DNA of 64,000 nucleotides from Alphaproteobacteria bacterium (lineage in GTDB: Bacteria > Pseudomonadota > Alphaproteobacteria > UBA6615), in NCBI GenBank assembly GCA_011087645.1, contig JAALLF010000001.1, positions 396,046 through 460,045 of the forward strand. Reading direction: 5' to 3'. Both the position numbers and the translations under genes were made by a program. Below, piece by piece: positions 8,431 to 17,254 of the stretch; positions within the stretch are counted from its first letter, which is position 1; each line of letters begins with the position of its first letter. The notes below the pieces were generated by a model. That model saw only the letters and a program-made list of their open reading frames with translations. It had not been told where the DNA came from and did no database searches.

Positions 8431-9639
8431 TTAACTCGCCCGTTCCAACACGGTGGCGATGCCCTGGCCGACGCCGATGCACATGGTGCACAGGGCGTAA
8501 CGCTGCTCGCGCTCATTCAGCTCATAGGCCGCTGTCATCGCTAACCGTCCACCGCTGGCGCCCAAGGGATGGCCCAGGGCGATGGCGCCGCCATTGGGAT
8601 TGACGTGCTCGGCATCGTCGGCGAGCCCCAAGTCGCGGGTCACCGCCAAAGCCTGGGCGGCGAACGCCTCGTTCAGCTCAATCACATCGATCTCGCTCAT
8701 CTTGATACCGAGCCGCGCCAGCAGTTTGTGGGTGGCCGGCGCCGGGCCGAAGCCCATGATACGCGGCGGCACGCCGGCGGTCGCCGTACCCACCACGCGG
8801 GCGAGCGGGTTCAGGCCATATTTATTGATCGCCTCTTCCGATGCGATGATCATGGCGCAGGCGCCGTCATTGACCCCCGAGGCATTACCGGCAGTGACGC
8901 TGCCCTCCTCGCGGAACGGCGTCGGCAATTTACCCAGCACCTCCATCGAGGTATCGCCGCGCGGATGTTCGTCGGTGTCGACGATTACCGGATCGCCGCG
9001 CCGCTGGGGCACCTCCACCGGAACGATTTCTTTGGCCAGACGGCCGTTTTCCTGGGCGGATTTGGCGCGCATCTGCGAACGATAGGCGAAAGCGTCCTGG
9101 TCCGCCCGGTTGATCTGGAACTCCACGGCAACATTTTCCGCCGTCTCGGGCATCGAATCGATACCGTATTCCGATTTCATCTTGGGATTGACGAAGCGCC
9201 AGCCGATCGTCGTGTCCTCGATCTGATTGGCCCGCGAAAACGCTGACTGGGCCTTGGGCATGACGAACGGCGCCCGCGACATGCTTTCCACGCCGCCGGC
9301 GATAACCATTTCCGCTTCACCAGTGCGAATGGCGCGCGCCGCCGCGGTCAGCGCCTCGAGGCCCGAGCCACACAAGCGGTTGACCGTCGCGCCCGACACC
9401 GTGGTGGGCAGGCCCGACAGCAGAAGCGCCATGCGGGCAACGTTGCGATTGTCCTCGCCAGCCTGATTGACACAGCCATAGATGACGTCGTCGACCGCCT
9501 CCCAGTCGACCTTCTCGTTTCGCGCAATCAGCGCCTTCAGCGGCGTCGCCGCCAGATCGTCGGTGCGTACACCAGACAGGCTACCGGCATAGCGGCCAAA
9601 TGGTGTACGGACGGCATCACAAATAAAGGCTTCGGCCAT
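8431..9639 (-). CDS. pcaF: 3-oxoadipyl-CoA / acetyl-CoA acyltransferase (thiolase)
   Basis: The start is ATG 9639 (MAEAFICDAVRTPFGRYAG, 402 residues), the usual start of PcaF/PaaJ-type thiolases; an upstream in-frame extension is not conserved-looking. The nucleophilic Cys is in NRLCGSGLEA (~residue 90). The second active-site pair is His in GGAIALGHPLGASGGR and Cys in CTMCIGVGQG. The phrases VDWEAVDDVIYGCVNQAGEDNRNVARMA and TTIGWRFVNPKMK are characteristic of beta-ketoadipyl-CoA thiolases, which split 3-oxoadipyl-CoA into succinyl-CoA and acetyl-CoA. No other beta-ketoadipate genes adjoin it, so a more general thiolase role is possible. Confidence 0.85.
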   Translation of the reverse strand: MAEAFICDAVRTPFGRYAGSLSGVRTDDLAATPLKALIARNEKVDWEAVDDVIYGCVNQAGEDNRNVARMALLLSGLPTTVSGATVNRLCGSGLEALTAAARAIRTGEAEMVIAGGVESMSRAPFVMPKAQSAFSRANQIEDTTIGWRFVNPKMKSEYGIDSMPETAENVAVEFQINRADQDAFAYRSQMRAKSAQENGRLAKEIVPVEVPQRRGDPVIVDTDEHPRGDTSMEVLGKLPTPFREEGSVTAGNASGVNDGACAMIIASEEAINKYGLNPLARVVGTATAGVPPRIMGFGPAPATHKLLARLGIKMSEIDVIELNEAFAAQALAVTRDLGLADDAEHVNPNGGAIALGHPLGASGGRLAMTAAYELNEREQRYALCTMCIGVGQGIATVLERAS

Positions 9640-9815
9640 GGTCTCTGGTTCCCTGTTAGGCGCGCTCTTAGCGGCGCGGGCCTCTAAAATACCAGACGCG
9701 CGGCGATTGTCATCCACCCACATCGCGCCTTTTGCCGGCTGGCGCCCAAGAAGTTGTGAATAGTCTGCGCGGCTGGGCCCGCTATGTTTAGGGCTCAATA
9801 CAAAGGATTTCGCCC

Positions 9816-11204
9816 ATGTTCGCGCGTGCGCTAACCGCCGCTCTCATCCTGTTCGCCGTTGCCGCGCCGGGCGCCTTGGCCCAGGGCCGCGACTTCGAGC
9901 CCCCTGAATCCCAGCGCCAACTCAGCGACACCGAAAAACTTGTGCGCCAGATCCTCACCACCGGGACCTTGGAGCGGAACCAGATAATGGCGAATTTGGT
10001 CGATCGGGGCGAAACCGACGTGGTGCCGGCCTTGATCCAGTCGCTGCGGTTCATGCGCCAAGACCCCTGGACCATCACCAACGCGCTGCAAGTCCTTACC
10101 GGCGAGGATTTTGGCACCAGCTGGAATAACTGGATGCTATGGCAAGAAGACCATCCGGAGATCAAACCGTTTGACGGCTTCGCCGATTACAAGGGCTGGG
10201 TCTTTAGCCAGATCGACCCCAATTTTCGCCTGTTTCTCTATGACGGCGTCGACCACACTATCCGGCTCGAGGAAATCGTCTGGGGCGGTGTGCGCAAAGA
10301 CGCCATCCCGGCCCTGGTAAACCCCACGCACATCGCGCCGGACGCCGCCGACTATCTGTTGCCCGACGAGCTGGTGTTCGGTGTCGAGATCAACGGTGAC
10401 GTGCGCGCCTATCCGCTGCGCGTCCTCGACTGGCACGAAATGTTCAATGACGTGGTCGGCGGGGTGCCGGTTGCGCTGGCCTACTGCACCCTGTGCGGCT
10501 CAGGCATTCTCTACGAGACCACCGTCGAAGGGCGCGACAAGCCCTTCGAGTTTGGCTCGTCGGGTTTCCTCTACCGCTCCAACAAGCTGATGTACGACCG
10601 CGAGACCAACTCCCTGTGGAACCAGTTTACCGGCCTGCCGGTGGTCGGCACCCTGACCGGCGCCGACATCGTGCTACGCACCCGCCCGGTGGCGATCACC
10701 AGTTGGCGGCGCTGGCTGGCGAAGCATCCAGATACGAAAGTGCTCTCCCTGGAGACCGGCTATGAACGCGACTACACGCCGGGTCGCCCGTATGCGGAAT
10801 ATTTCTCCAGCCCCGACACTATGTTCCCGGTAAAAATGAACGACACCCGGCTGGCCACCAAAGATTACGTGTTCGCCCTGCGCGAAGCGGAGTCCGAGAA
10901 AGCCTGGGCGCTGGAGCTGTTTCGCGACAATGCCGTCGTCAACGACACCGCCGGCGACGTGCCGGTGGTCCTAATCGGCGATATCGCGACCCGCACGGTG
11001 CGCGCTTACGCGTCCAAGGGCCGCCAGTTCACCGCCGCGGCCGACAATGCCGATATCGTCCAGGCCGACGGCATCGACTGGAAGGTGACCGAAGAGGCGC
11101 TTATCCCCGCCGAAGGCGAGCCGCTGGAGCGCCTGGCCGGGCACATCGCCTATTGGTTCGCCTGGCAGAACTTTAAGCCCGACGCCGAAGTCCGGGTCGA
11201 ATAA
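9816..11204 (+). CDS. Exported DUF3179 domain protein
   Basis: The protein has 462 residues. A signal peptide ends near PGALAQG (residues 1-23). After a helical region (~30-110) comes the DUF3179 domain: DYLLPDELVFGVEINGDVRAYP, a VLDWHEMFNDVVGG segment, and the Cys pair in AYCTLCGSG, followed by FGSSGFLYRSNKLMYDRETNSLW. These features are typical of the family, whose function is not established; the invariant Cys and His residues suggest metal or redox chemistry. Expected location: periplasm. The start is ATG 9816 with an AAGGA site upstream. It is divergent from the thiolase gene. Confidence 0.82.
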   Translation: MFARALTAALILFAVAAPGALAQGRDFEPPESQRQLSDTEKLVRQILTTGTLERNQIMANLVDRGETDVVPALIQSLRFMRQDPWTITNALQVLTGEDFGTSWNNWMLWQEDHPEIKPFDGFADYKGWVFSQIDPNFRLFLYDGVDHTIRLEEIVWGGVRKDAIPALVNPTHIAPDAADYLLPDELVFGVEINGDVRAYPLRVLDWHEMFNDVVGGVPVALAYCTLCGSGILYETTVEGRDKPFEFGSSGFLYRSNKLMYDRETNSLWNQFTGLPVVGTLTGADIVLRTRPVAITSWRRWLAKHPDTKVLSLETGYERDYTPGRPYAEYFSSPDTMFPVKMNDTRLATKDYVFALREAESEKAWALELFRDNAVVNDTAGDVPVVLIGDIATRTVRAYASKGRQFTAAADNADIVQADGIDWKVTEEALIPAEGEPLERLAGHIAYWFAWQNFKPDAEVRVE

Positions 11205-11305
11205 ACACAACCCTGCCCCCCTCTATTACCTCTGCCCTCGCACGTCCGATCGTGTAATCTTTCGTTCTGCGTAGTGCAGATCCGCGTTAGACGAGGGGAA
11301 GACCC

Positions 11306-11902
11306 ATGAAAACCAAGCAATTTTCACCCGAAGAGATGGAGAATTACATCGCGCGCTTCAAAGACATGAAGCCGCTGAGTAGCAGCTATGACGCCAATAT
11401 GGGCATTCCCAAGGAAGCCTATGAAACAATGACCGCGAAGACGCTGTATCTGATGATGGCGCCGGACGATCAGGGCGGACCGATGGCTCAGAACCCGGCC
11501 GTCGTCACCAAGGACAAGATGAGCGTCATCATTGCCGAGTGCCCGCCGGGCAACCGGCCGCCCCTGCACGCCCATCACAGCACCAACGAAACCTTTTTCT
11601 GCCTCGACGGGCGGTTTCGCATTCGCTGGGGCGATGAGGGCGAGAACGAGGTATACCTCGACCCCTACGACATGATCGCCGTGCCGCCCGGTGTGGTGCG
11701 CGACTTCACCAACGTGGCCGACGAAACCGCCCGCCTGCTGGTGTTCATCACCGGCGAAGCGGAAGAAAATTTCAACGATATCGAGATGACGCCAGGCGAA
11801 GCGGACCGGCTGCGCGGCCAATTCGGCGACGAAGTCGTCGACCAGTTCCGCGAGATCGGCATCAGCTTCGACGCTGGCCTCGATACTGAAGCGGCGGAGT
11901 AA
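11306..11902 (+). CDS. Cupin-domain protein
   Basis: The protein has 198 residues. Cupin motif 1 is visible as NRPPLHAHHSTNETFFCLDG, giving the metal ligands His, His and Glu; motif 2 is around PYDMIAVPPGVVRDFTNVAD, where the usual His is replaced by Arg in the expected place. A single-domain cupin of this type may be a dioxygenase, an isomerase or a binding protein. The start is ATG 11306 with a GAGGGGAAG Shine-Dalgarno. It is followed directly by the GNAT-VOC reading frame, which already opens within this gene in another frame. No signal peptide. Confidence 0.8.
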   Translation: MKTKQFSPEEMENYIARFKDMKPLSSSYDANMGIPKEAYETMTAKTLYLMMAPDDQGGPMAQNPAVVTKDKMSVIIAECPPGNRPPLHAHHSTNETFFCLDGRFRIRWGDEGENEVYLDPYDMIAVPPGVVRDFTNVADETARLLVFITGEAEENFNDIEMTPGEADRLRGQFGDEVVDQFREIGISFDAGLDTEAAE

Positions 11903-11981
11903 AACCACGGCTGAGGAAATCGAAACACCGCGCCTATGCCTTCGCCAGTTCGCGGCCAAGGACGCACCTATCGTCGAGAGA

Positions 11982-12899
11982 TTGGCGGGCGAACCCGACG
12001 TCGCCCTGATGACAATGATTCCCCACCCTTACCCGGCCGGCGGCGGGCGCGAGTGGATTGAACGCTCCGCCGCTCTGATCGAAGAGGGCCGGCTTCGGCA
12101 ATTCGCCGTAACTCTTACCAAGACCGGCGAACTCATGGGCTGCCTAACCCTGCGAAAGAAAAGTGTCGGAGACCCGGAAGCCGAGATCGCCTACTGGCTG
12201 GGCAAAGACTATTGGGGCCACGGCTATATGGCCGAGGCGGCGCGCGCCGCGTTAAATCAGGTGCGAGTGAGCTTTGGTGTGGAGCGTATTTGGGCCGGCG
12301 TGTTGGTGGAAAACCGCCAATCGGCCAGAGTGCTGGAAAAAATCGGTTTGGCTTATATCGATACGTTCACCGACCATTGGGAAGTGCGTGATCTTGATGT
12401 GGTATTGCTGAGGTACCGGATGAACCTTGGCAACGGTAAAATTGGGGAACAAAACATGACCGACGACGTCAACAAGGCGGCCTTCGACAGCCGCGACTTC
12501 AGCGCTATTTTCGACCATATCTCGGTCGGTGTCGCCGACATTGGCCGAGCGATGGAGTTCTACCGGCCGGCGCTGGCCGCGCTGGGGCTCGAGGCGGTGA
12601 TGGATAAGGGCTTCGCCGTCGCCTTCGGCAACGGGCAGGGCCGCCAGTGGTTGTGGGTCAGCGAACCGATTGACAAGGCCCGCGAGACGGTCGCCAATAA
12701 CGGTGCGCATATCGCCCTGCTGGCCGACAGCCGGGCGGCGGTACGCGCCTTCTACGACGCGGCGATGGCGAATGGCGGGCGCGACGACGGCGCACCCGGG
12801 CCGCGTCCGGAATATACGCCAACCTATTACGGCGCCTTCGTGCTCGACCCCGACGGCAACAAGATCGAAGCGGTGTGCCGCAAGGACGGTGAGAGCTAA
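11982..12899 (+). CDS. GNAT acetyltransferase fused to VOC/glyoxalase-like domain
   Basis: This is one continuous frame encoding a GNAT domain (WIERSAALIEEG..., acetyl-CoA region YWGHGYMAEAARAAL, then VERIWAGVLVENRQSARVLEKIG) and, from the internal ATG at 12456, a VOC domain (FDHISVGVADIGRAMEFYRP ... YGAFVLDPDGNKIEAVC). The first listed start is TTG 11982, but in-frame codons from 11901 encode ETPRLCLRQFAAKDA, the expected first strand of a GNAT fold, with no ATG, GTG or TTG before it; only CTG (11886) is available. The internal ATG has its own GGGGAA-type site 7 bases upstream, so the VOC part could also be made alone (147 residues). Substrates are unknown. Confidence 0.7.
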   Translation: MAGEPDVALMTMIPHPYPAGGGREWIERSAALIEEGRLRQFAVTLTKTGELMGCLTLRKKSVGDPEAEIAYWLGKDYWGHGYMAEAARAALNQVRVSFGVERIWAGVLVENRQSARVLEKIGLAYIDTFTDHWEVRDLDVVLLRYRMNLGNGKIGEQNMTDDVNKAAFDSRDFSAIFDHISVGVADIGRAMEFYRPALAALGLEAVMDKGFAVAFGNGQGRQWLWVSEPIDKARETVANNGAHIALLADSRAAVRAFYDAAMANGGRDDGAPGPRPEYTPTYYGAFVLDPDGNKIEAVCRKDGES

Positions 12900-12973
12900 T
12901 TCGGTTTCCGGCGAACAGCGATCCTCCGCACCTAGTTTACAAACGGGTCCGATCCGGGCTTTCTTAGGCGGTT

Positions 12974-14044
12974 ATGTCCGCGCCCTCGACACATCCCCTG
13001 CCGCCCCCGGTTCTCGATACGCCGAGCGCCTGGTTGGGCCGCGATATGGCGGCTACGCCCGAACGGTGGCTGGTTCAACTTTCTGAGGCACAGATCGCCG
13101 AGTTGGAGGGCGCCGCCACGCGCTTTCTCGATAGCGGTACGGAAATCGGTGACCTGCGCCGTGACGATTTTCCCCTGCCGAAATTCGCTACGCATCTAGG
13201 CGAATTGCAGAAAACACTGACCGCCGGCATCGGCTTCCAAATATTGCGCGGGCTTCCGGTTGCGGACTATTCGCCGGAAATGATCGCAACGATCTTTTGC
13301 GGCATCGGCGCGCATTTGGGCAAAGCGCGCTCGCAAAATGCAATGGGGCATTTGTTAGGTCATGTGCGCGATATCGGCGCCGACCTGAACGACCGCAATG
13401 TGCGCATCTACCAAACGGCGCGCCGACAAACATTTCACACCGATTCGTGCGATGTCGCCGGGCTGTTATGCATCCACCCGGCCATGGAAGGCGGCGATTC
13501 CCTACTCGTCAGCTCCACCTCGATCTATAATGAACTGCAACGGCGGCGACCCGACCTGGTGCCGCTGCTGTTCGAACCCATCGCCACCGACCGGCGCGGC
13601 GAAGTGCCGGCCGGCGAAAAGCCCTATTTCGAAATTCCCATTTTCAATTGGCACGAAGGGCATCTCAGCGCGTTGTATCAACGCCAATATGTCGACAGCG
13701 CGCAGAAGGTTCCTGGCGCGCCACCGCTGAGCGAACAAAAGATCGAGGCGCTGGATCTGCTCGACGCCCTCACCAACGACCCCAATTTGAACTTCTCCAT
13801 GCGGCTGGAGCCGGGCGATATGCAGTTCGTCCACAATCACACGCTGATGCACGACCGCACGGCGTTTCGCGACTGGCCGGCGCCCAAACCCAGGCGTCAT
13901 CTGCTGCGATTATGGCTGGCGATCCCCGGCGACCGGCCGCTGCCCGCGGTTTATGCGCAACGCTACGGCTCGGTCGCTATCGGCGATCGCGGCGGCATTA
14001 TCACGCCGCACACCAGGCTGACCCTGCCGGTGGCGGCTGAATAG
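12974..14044 (+). CDS. TauD/TfdA-family Fe(II)/2-oxoglutarate-type dioxygenase
   Basis: The protein has 356 residues. The facial triad is visible: HTD in RRQTFHTDSCDVAG (His and Asp) and a distal His in VHNHTLMHDRTAFRD, with an Arg-rich PRRHLLRLWLAIP segment that would bind the 2-oxoglutarate carboxylate. ALYQRQYVDSAQ and the GDMQFVHNHT strand match the TauD-like subgroup acting on small organic acids. A soluble cytoplasmic oxygenase is expected; the substrate is not deducible. The gene starts at ATG 12974 and stands ~75 bases after the GNAT-VOC frame on the same strand, possibly in one transcript with the cupin gene. Confidence 0.8.
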   Translation: MSAPSTHPLPPPVLDTPSAWLGRDMAATPERWLVQLSEAQIAELEGAATRFLDSGTEIGDLRRDDFPLPKFATHLGELQKTLTAGIGFQILRGLPVADYSPEMIATIFCGIGAHLGKARSQNAMGHLLGHVRDIGADLNDRNVRIYQTARRQTFHTDSCDVAGLLCIHPAMEGGDSLLVSSTSIYNELQRRRPDLVPLLFEPIATDRRGEVPAGEKPYFEIPIFNWHEGHLSALYQRQYVDSAQKVPGAPPLSEQKIEALDLLDALTNDPNLNFSMRLEPGDMQFVHNHTLMHDRTAFRDWPAPKPRRHLLRLWLAIPGDRPLPAVYAQRYGSVAIGDRGGIITPHTRLTLPVAAE

Positions 14045-14070
14045 CGAGCCATCGCCGCGGCCCGGAAGGT

Positions 14071-14517
14071 TTATTTTTGCTCGGCGGCCTTGCGGTCGTC
14101 TTCCGGGGTGAAATAGCCGGCGTCCTTCAAGCTCCCCGCGCCGGTATAGCCCCAGAGCGTGATTAGAGGCTCAGTGTCCGAGCCGTTTTCCAACCCGTGA
14201 TAGACATCGCGCGGGTGGAAGGCCAGATCGCCGGCGCGCATATAAAACGTCTCGTCGCCGATATGCTTGATGCCGACCCCGTGCAGCACATATTCCCACT
14301 CTTCCGCGTTAGGGTGGCGGTGAATATCGTGCTTGGCGCCGATACCGGGCGCCAAGATGGTGCGGCCGACAACGGTCGTCTCTGACTCGAACGTCTCGTT
14401 GGTCACCACCCAGCGCACATCCATTTTGAACCAGCCCTCGTCCTCGCGCAGGGTCTTATCGGGGCTGACCTCGCCGGGGGTAATCTTGTACTGGCTGGTT
14501 TCCTTGATGTCGGTCAT
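14071..14517 (-). CDS. Cupin-domain protein
   Basis: The protein has 148 residues. The cupin core includes GIGAKHDIHRHPNAEEWEYV (metal ligands His, His, Glu) and the second motif RAGDLAFHPRDVYHGLENGS with a His. It is a single-domain germin-like fold, with no signal peptide. The function is unspecified; small cupins of this kind may be lyases or isomerases, or may bind metabolites. The start is ATG 14517 with GGAGGGAAGG upstream. It is the downstream neighbour of the deaminase, OYE and rhodanese genes on the same strand, and convergent with the dioxygenase gene at 12974. Confidence 0.78.
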   Translation of the reverse strand: MTDIKETSQYKITPGEVSPDKTLREDEGWFKMDVRWVVTNETFESETTVVGRTILAPGIGAKHDIHRHPNAEEWEYVLHGVGIKHIGDETFYMRAGDLAFHPRDVYHGLENGSDTEPLITLWGYTGAGSLKDAGYFTPEDDRKAAEQK

Positions 14518-14564
14518 GCGGCCTTCCCTCCTTAATTCGCTGAGCTTTCAGCCCGCCACCACCC

Positions 14565-15041
14565 TCAGTACGGCGTCTTGTCGTCCTTGGTTTTCCAGCT
14601 TTGATAGACCGTGCGCGCATCGTCCCACAGTTCTTTCATCTGGATGATCGGCACCTCGCGTTGCTCGATGGGCAAGGCCAATTGCTCGAAGAAATATTTG
14701 TCGTCGAAACCGATATCCTCGGCCTCTTCCGGTGGCAGCACGTAATACAGACGGTCGATGCGCGCCCAGAACAGGCTGGCCATGCACATCGGGCACGACA
14801 GGCCGATGCAGTACATATCGCAGCCTTCCAGCGAGAACTGGCCGAGCGCGGCGGCGGCGTTGCGGATCGCGGTGACTTCGGCGTGCGCGGTCGGGTCGTT
14901 GGTCTCGAGCACCCGGTTATAGCCTTCGCCGATGATCTCGCCGTCCTTGACCACCACCGCGCCGAACGGCCCGCCGCTGCCCTTCGCCATGCCTTCGGCC
15001 GACAGCTCGATAGCGCGGCGCATAAACGCTTCGTGGGACAT
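14565..15041 (-). CDS. Cytidine/guanine deaminase family protein
   Basis: The protein has 158 residues. The zinc-deaminase signature is complete: HAEVTAIRNA (His ligand and catalytic Glu, ~54-56) and SCPMCMASLFWA (the two Cys ligands, ~84-87). The FGAVVVKDGEIIGEGYNRV segment and overall length fit the guanine/nucleoside deaminase branch (GuaD-like) more than tRNA adenosine deaminase TadA. Reaction inferred: hydrolytic deamination of a purine or pyrimidine base. The start is ATG 15041. It lies between the cupin and the OYE genes with short gaps, so co-transcription is plausible. Confidence 0.8.
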   Translation of the reverse strand: MSHEAFMRRAIELSAEGMAKGSGGPFGAVVVKDGEIIGEGYNRVLETNDPTAHAEVTAIRNAAAALGQFSLEGCDMYCIGLSCPMCMASLFWARIDRLYYVLPPEEAEDIGFDDKYFFEQLALPIEQREVPIIQMKELWDDARTVYQSWKTKDDKTPY

Positions 15042-15074
15042 GGTCGCTCCTGCCCGGGTTAACGGCTCTCGGCT

Positions 15075-16253
15075 TTAAGCGCCCTCAGCCACGTCGCGGG
15101 CCACAACCGCCGCTTTCGGAATGCCGCTGGGATTTTCCGCCCAGAAGGCCTCATTACAGTCCAACGTGGCATAGGGCATGATCATGCCCGGGTTAAACGG
15201 CACCGGGGCTTCGTTCGCGGCGATTTTCCGCGGCCAGCTATAATCGGCCAGCGCGCCCTTGGCGATGGAGACGAAATCGCCCTCGCCGTCGAGCAGCGCC
15301 TGCTCGGCCACATCCGGGTCCTGCAGCTTGCCATTGGCCATCACCGGCAGGCCGGAATATTTCCTGGCCAGGCCGGACAGGCTGTGTTCGGTGCCGAACA
15401 CCGGCGTCACGCCCAAATGGGCGCTGCAGTCGAAGAAATCGATGCCGGTCTCGGCCAGTTTCGAGAACACGACCTTGGCGTCGTCGTCACCGCCCGGCCA
15501 GACATAGTCGAAATCGTTGACCTTGGTTTGCGAGATGCGCACGCCGACCGGCTTGTCGGGCACCGCATCGCGCACCGCCTGCATGACGTCGCAATGGAAG
15601 CGCACGCGGTTTTCGATCGGCCCGTTATATTCGTCGTCGCGTAAGTTGGTGTGAACCGTGAGGAACTGGTCGGGCAGGTAGCCGTTGGCGCCATGCACTT
15701 CGACGCCATCGAAGCCCACTTCGCTGGCCCGGCGCGCCGCCGCGCCAAAACAGGCCACCACTTCGGCCATTTCGTCGCGGCTGATTTCCTTCGGCACCTG
15801 GAACCCGCCGGCGCCGCCGCGATAGCGCGGAATCTGCTCGCCCTTGGGCTGAACCACCGACGGGGCGATCGAGCCTTCGACCCAGTAATTGCCCTGGTTG
15901 ATGGCGCCGCAATGGAAGATCTGCATAAAGATCGGCACGCCTTCGGCATGGACCGCGTCGACCACCTTGCGCCAGCTCTCCTGCTGAGCCTCATCGGCCA
16001 TGCCCGGCTGGAAGGTGTAGCCCTGGCTGTACATGAAATCGATATAAGTGCCCTCGGTCATGATCAGGCCCCAGCCGCCGCGCGCATAGCGGGCGTAATA
16101 GTCGGCCATTTGCTGGGTCACGATACCTTCCTCCGTCGCGCTGGTGCGCGTCATCGGCGACACCACCGTGCGGTTGGCGGTCGCCACCCCACGCAGCGTG
16201 CCCGGCGAAAATAGTGTTGGGTGGGTGTCGACCCCTGGTCCACTTAAAGTCAT
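15075..16253 (-). CDS. NADH:flavin oxidoreductase (old yellow enzyme family)
   Basis: The protein has 392 residues. OYE TIM-barrel landmarks are present in order: LFSPGTLRGVATANRTVVSP (FMN-binding N-terminus), GLIMTEGTYI, FMQIFHCGAINQG, GFDGVEVHGANGYLPDQFL with the substrate-binding His and Asn, and the C-terminal phosphate loop GEGDFVSIAKGALADYSWP. It should bind FMN and reduce activated alkenes using NAD(P)H. No Fe-S cluster or second domain follows, so it is the short type rather than a 2,4-dienoyl-CoA reductase. The start is ATG 16253. It lies between the rhodanese and deaminase genes. Confidence 0.86.
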   Translation of the reverse strand: MTLSGPGVDTHPTLFSPGTLRGVATANRTVVSPMTRTSATEEGIVTQQMADYYARYARGGWGLIMTEGTYIDFMYSQGYTFQPGMADEAQQESWRKVVDAVHAEGVPIFMQIFHCGAINQGNYWVEGSIAPSVVQPKGEQIPRYRGGAGGFQVPKEISRDEMAEVVACFGAAARRASEVGFDGVEVHGANGYLPDQFLTVHTNLRDDEYNGPIENRVRFHCDVMQAVRDAVPDKPVGVRISQTKVNDFDYVWPGGDDDAKVVFSKLAETGIDFFDCSAHLGVTPVFGTEHSLSGLARKYSGLPVMANGKLQDPDVAEQALLDGEGDFVSIAKGALADYSWPRKIAANEAPVPFNPGMIMPYATLDCNEAFWAENPSGIPKAAVVARDVAEGA

Positions 16254-16291
16254 CTCATTCCCCGCACGTTTTCATTGTTATCGCTGACTGA

Positions 16292-17137
16292 CTAACGCTC
16301 GATCGGCACGCCAACCAGGCTGCCCCATTCGGTCCACGAGCCGTCATAGCTGCGCACCCGCTCATAGCCCAACAATTCGGTCATTGCAAAGTAGACCAGG
16401 GTCGCCCTGTGGCTAAGCCGGCAATAGGAGATGATGTCCTTGTCGGGCGTGGCGCCGCGCGCTTCGAGCAGAGCGCGCAGCTCGTCCGCTGGCTTGAAGC
16501 TCATATCGTCGGTCAGCAGCTCGTCAAAATATAAATGCTGAGCCCCAGGGATGCGCCCGGCGCGCTCAGCACCGACATCGGGCACGCCGACCATATTGAC
16601 CCGCTCGCCGTTATATTCTTCCGGCGAGCGGTGATCGAGCAGCACGGTCTCGCCACCGCCGGCGATATCGTCGAGGCGGGCCAGAACATCGTCGCGTCGT
16701 GCGCGCATGGCGTCGTTACGGCCCGGGTTGGGCGTATAGTCGCCGGCGGCGACCGGCGGCGTCTCGGTCGACTTCGGCCGGCCCTCATTTTCCCAACGCA
16801 CCCGGCCGCCATTGAGGATGCGCACATCGGCATGGCCCATATAGGTCATCACCCACCACCCATAAGTACCGAATTGAGGCGGATCGCCGTAACACACCAC
16901 CAGCGTGTCGCTGGAAATGCCGGCGGCGGCGCAGCGTCGCGCGAAGTCTTCGGGCGTGGGGAAATCGCGGATCGCGTCGTCCCACAGCCAGTCTTTCCAG
17001 TACCAGCCCTGGGCGCCGGGCACGTGCCAGGCATCGTAGGAATCGGTGGCGTTCCAATTGAATTCGAGGATCCGCACGCGAGGATCGTCGAGATGGGCTT
17101 CCAGCCATTCGGGCTCGACGAGCTTGTCGGTGGCCAT
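16292..17137 (-). CDS. Sulfurtransferase, two rhodanese domains
   Basis: The protein has 281 residues: an inactive N-terminal rhodanese domain (VRILEFNWNATDSYDAWHVPGA...) and a catalytic C-terminal one containing the active-site Cys in DIISYCRLSHRATLVYFA. The active loop CRLSHR differs from the CRYGVR-type loops of classical thiosulfate sulfurtransferases and the CGSGVT loop of mercaptopyruvate enzymes, so the donor is uncertain. DHRSPEEYNGERVNM is the usual domain-boundary loop. It is predicted cytoplasmic and moves sulfane sulfur to a thiophilic acceptor. The start is ATG 17137 with GGGAGAGAA upstream. Confidence 0.84.
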   Translation of the reverse strand: MATDKLVEPEWLEAHLDDPRVRILEFNWNATDSYDAWHVPGAQGWYWKDWLWDDAIRDFPTPEDFARRCAAAGISSDTLVVCYGDPPQFGTYGWWVMTYMGHADVRILNGGRVRWENEGRPKSTETPPVAAGDYTPNPGRNDAMRARRDDVLARLDDIAGGGETVLLDHRSPEEYNGERVNMVGVPDVGAERAGRIPGAQHLYFDELLTDDMSFKPADELRALLEARGATPDKDIISYCRLSHRATLVYFAMTELLGYERVRSYDGSWTEWGSLVGVPIER

Positions 17138-17254
17138 GATTAAATTCTCTCCCGTGGTTCGCCGCAGCCATGCCGCAGGCGCTATAATTGGCTGCTAGTA
17201 AACGTGGCGGGTGCGGCAAAATCAATGGCGCGCCGGGAGATAAGGGGAAACGTT

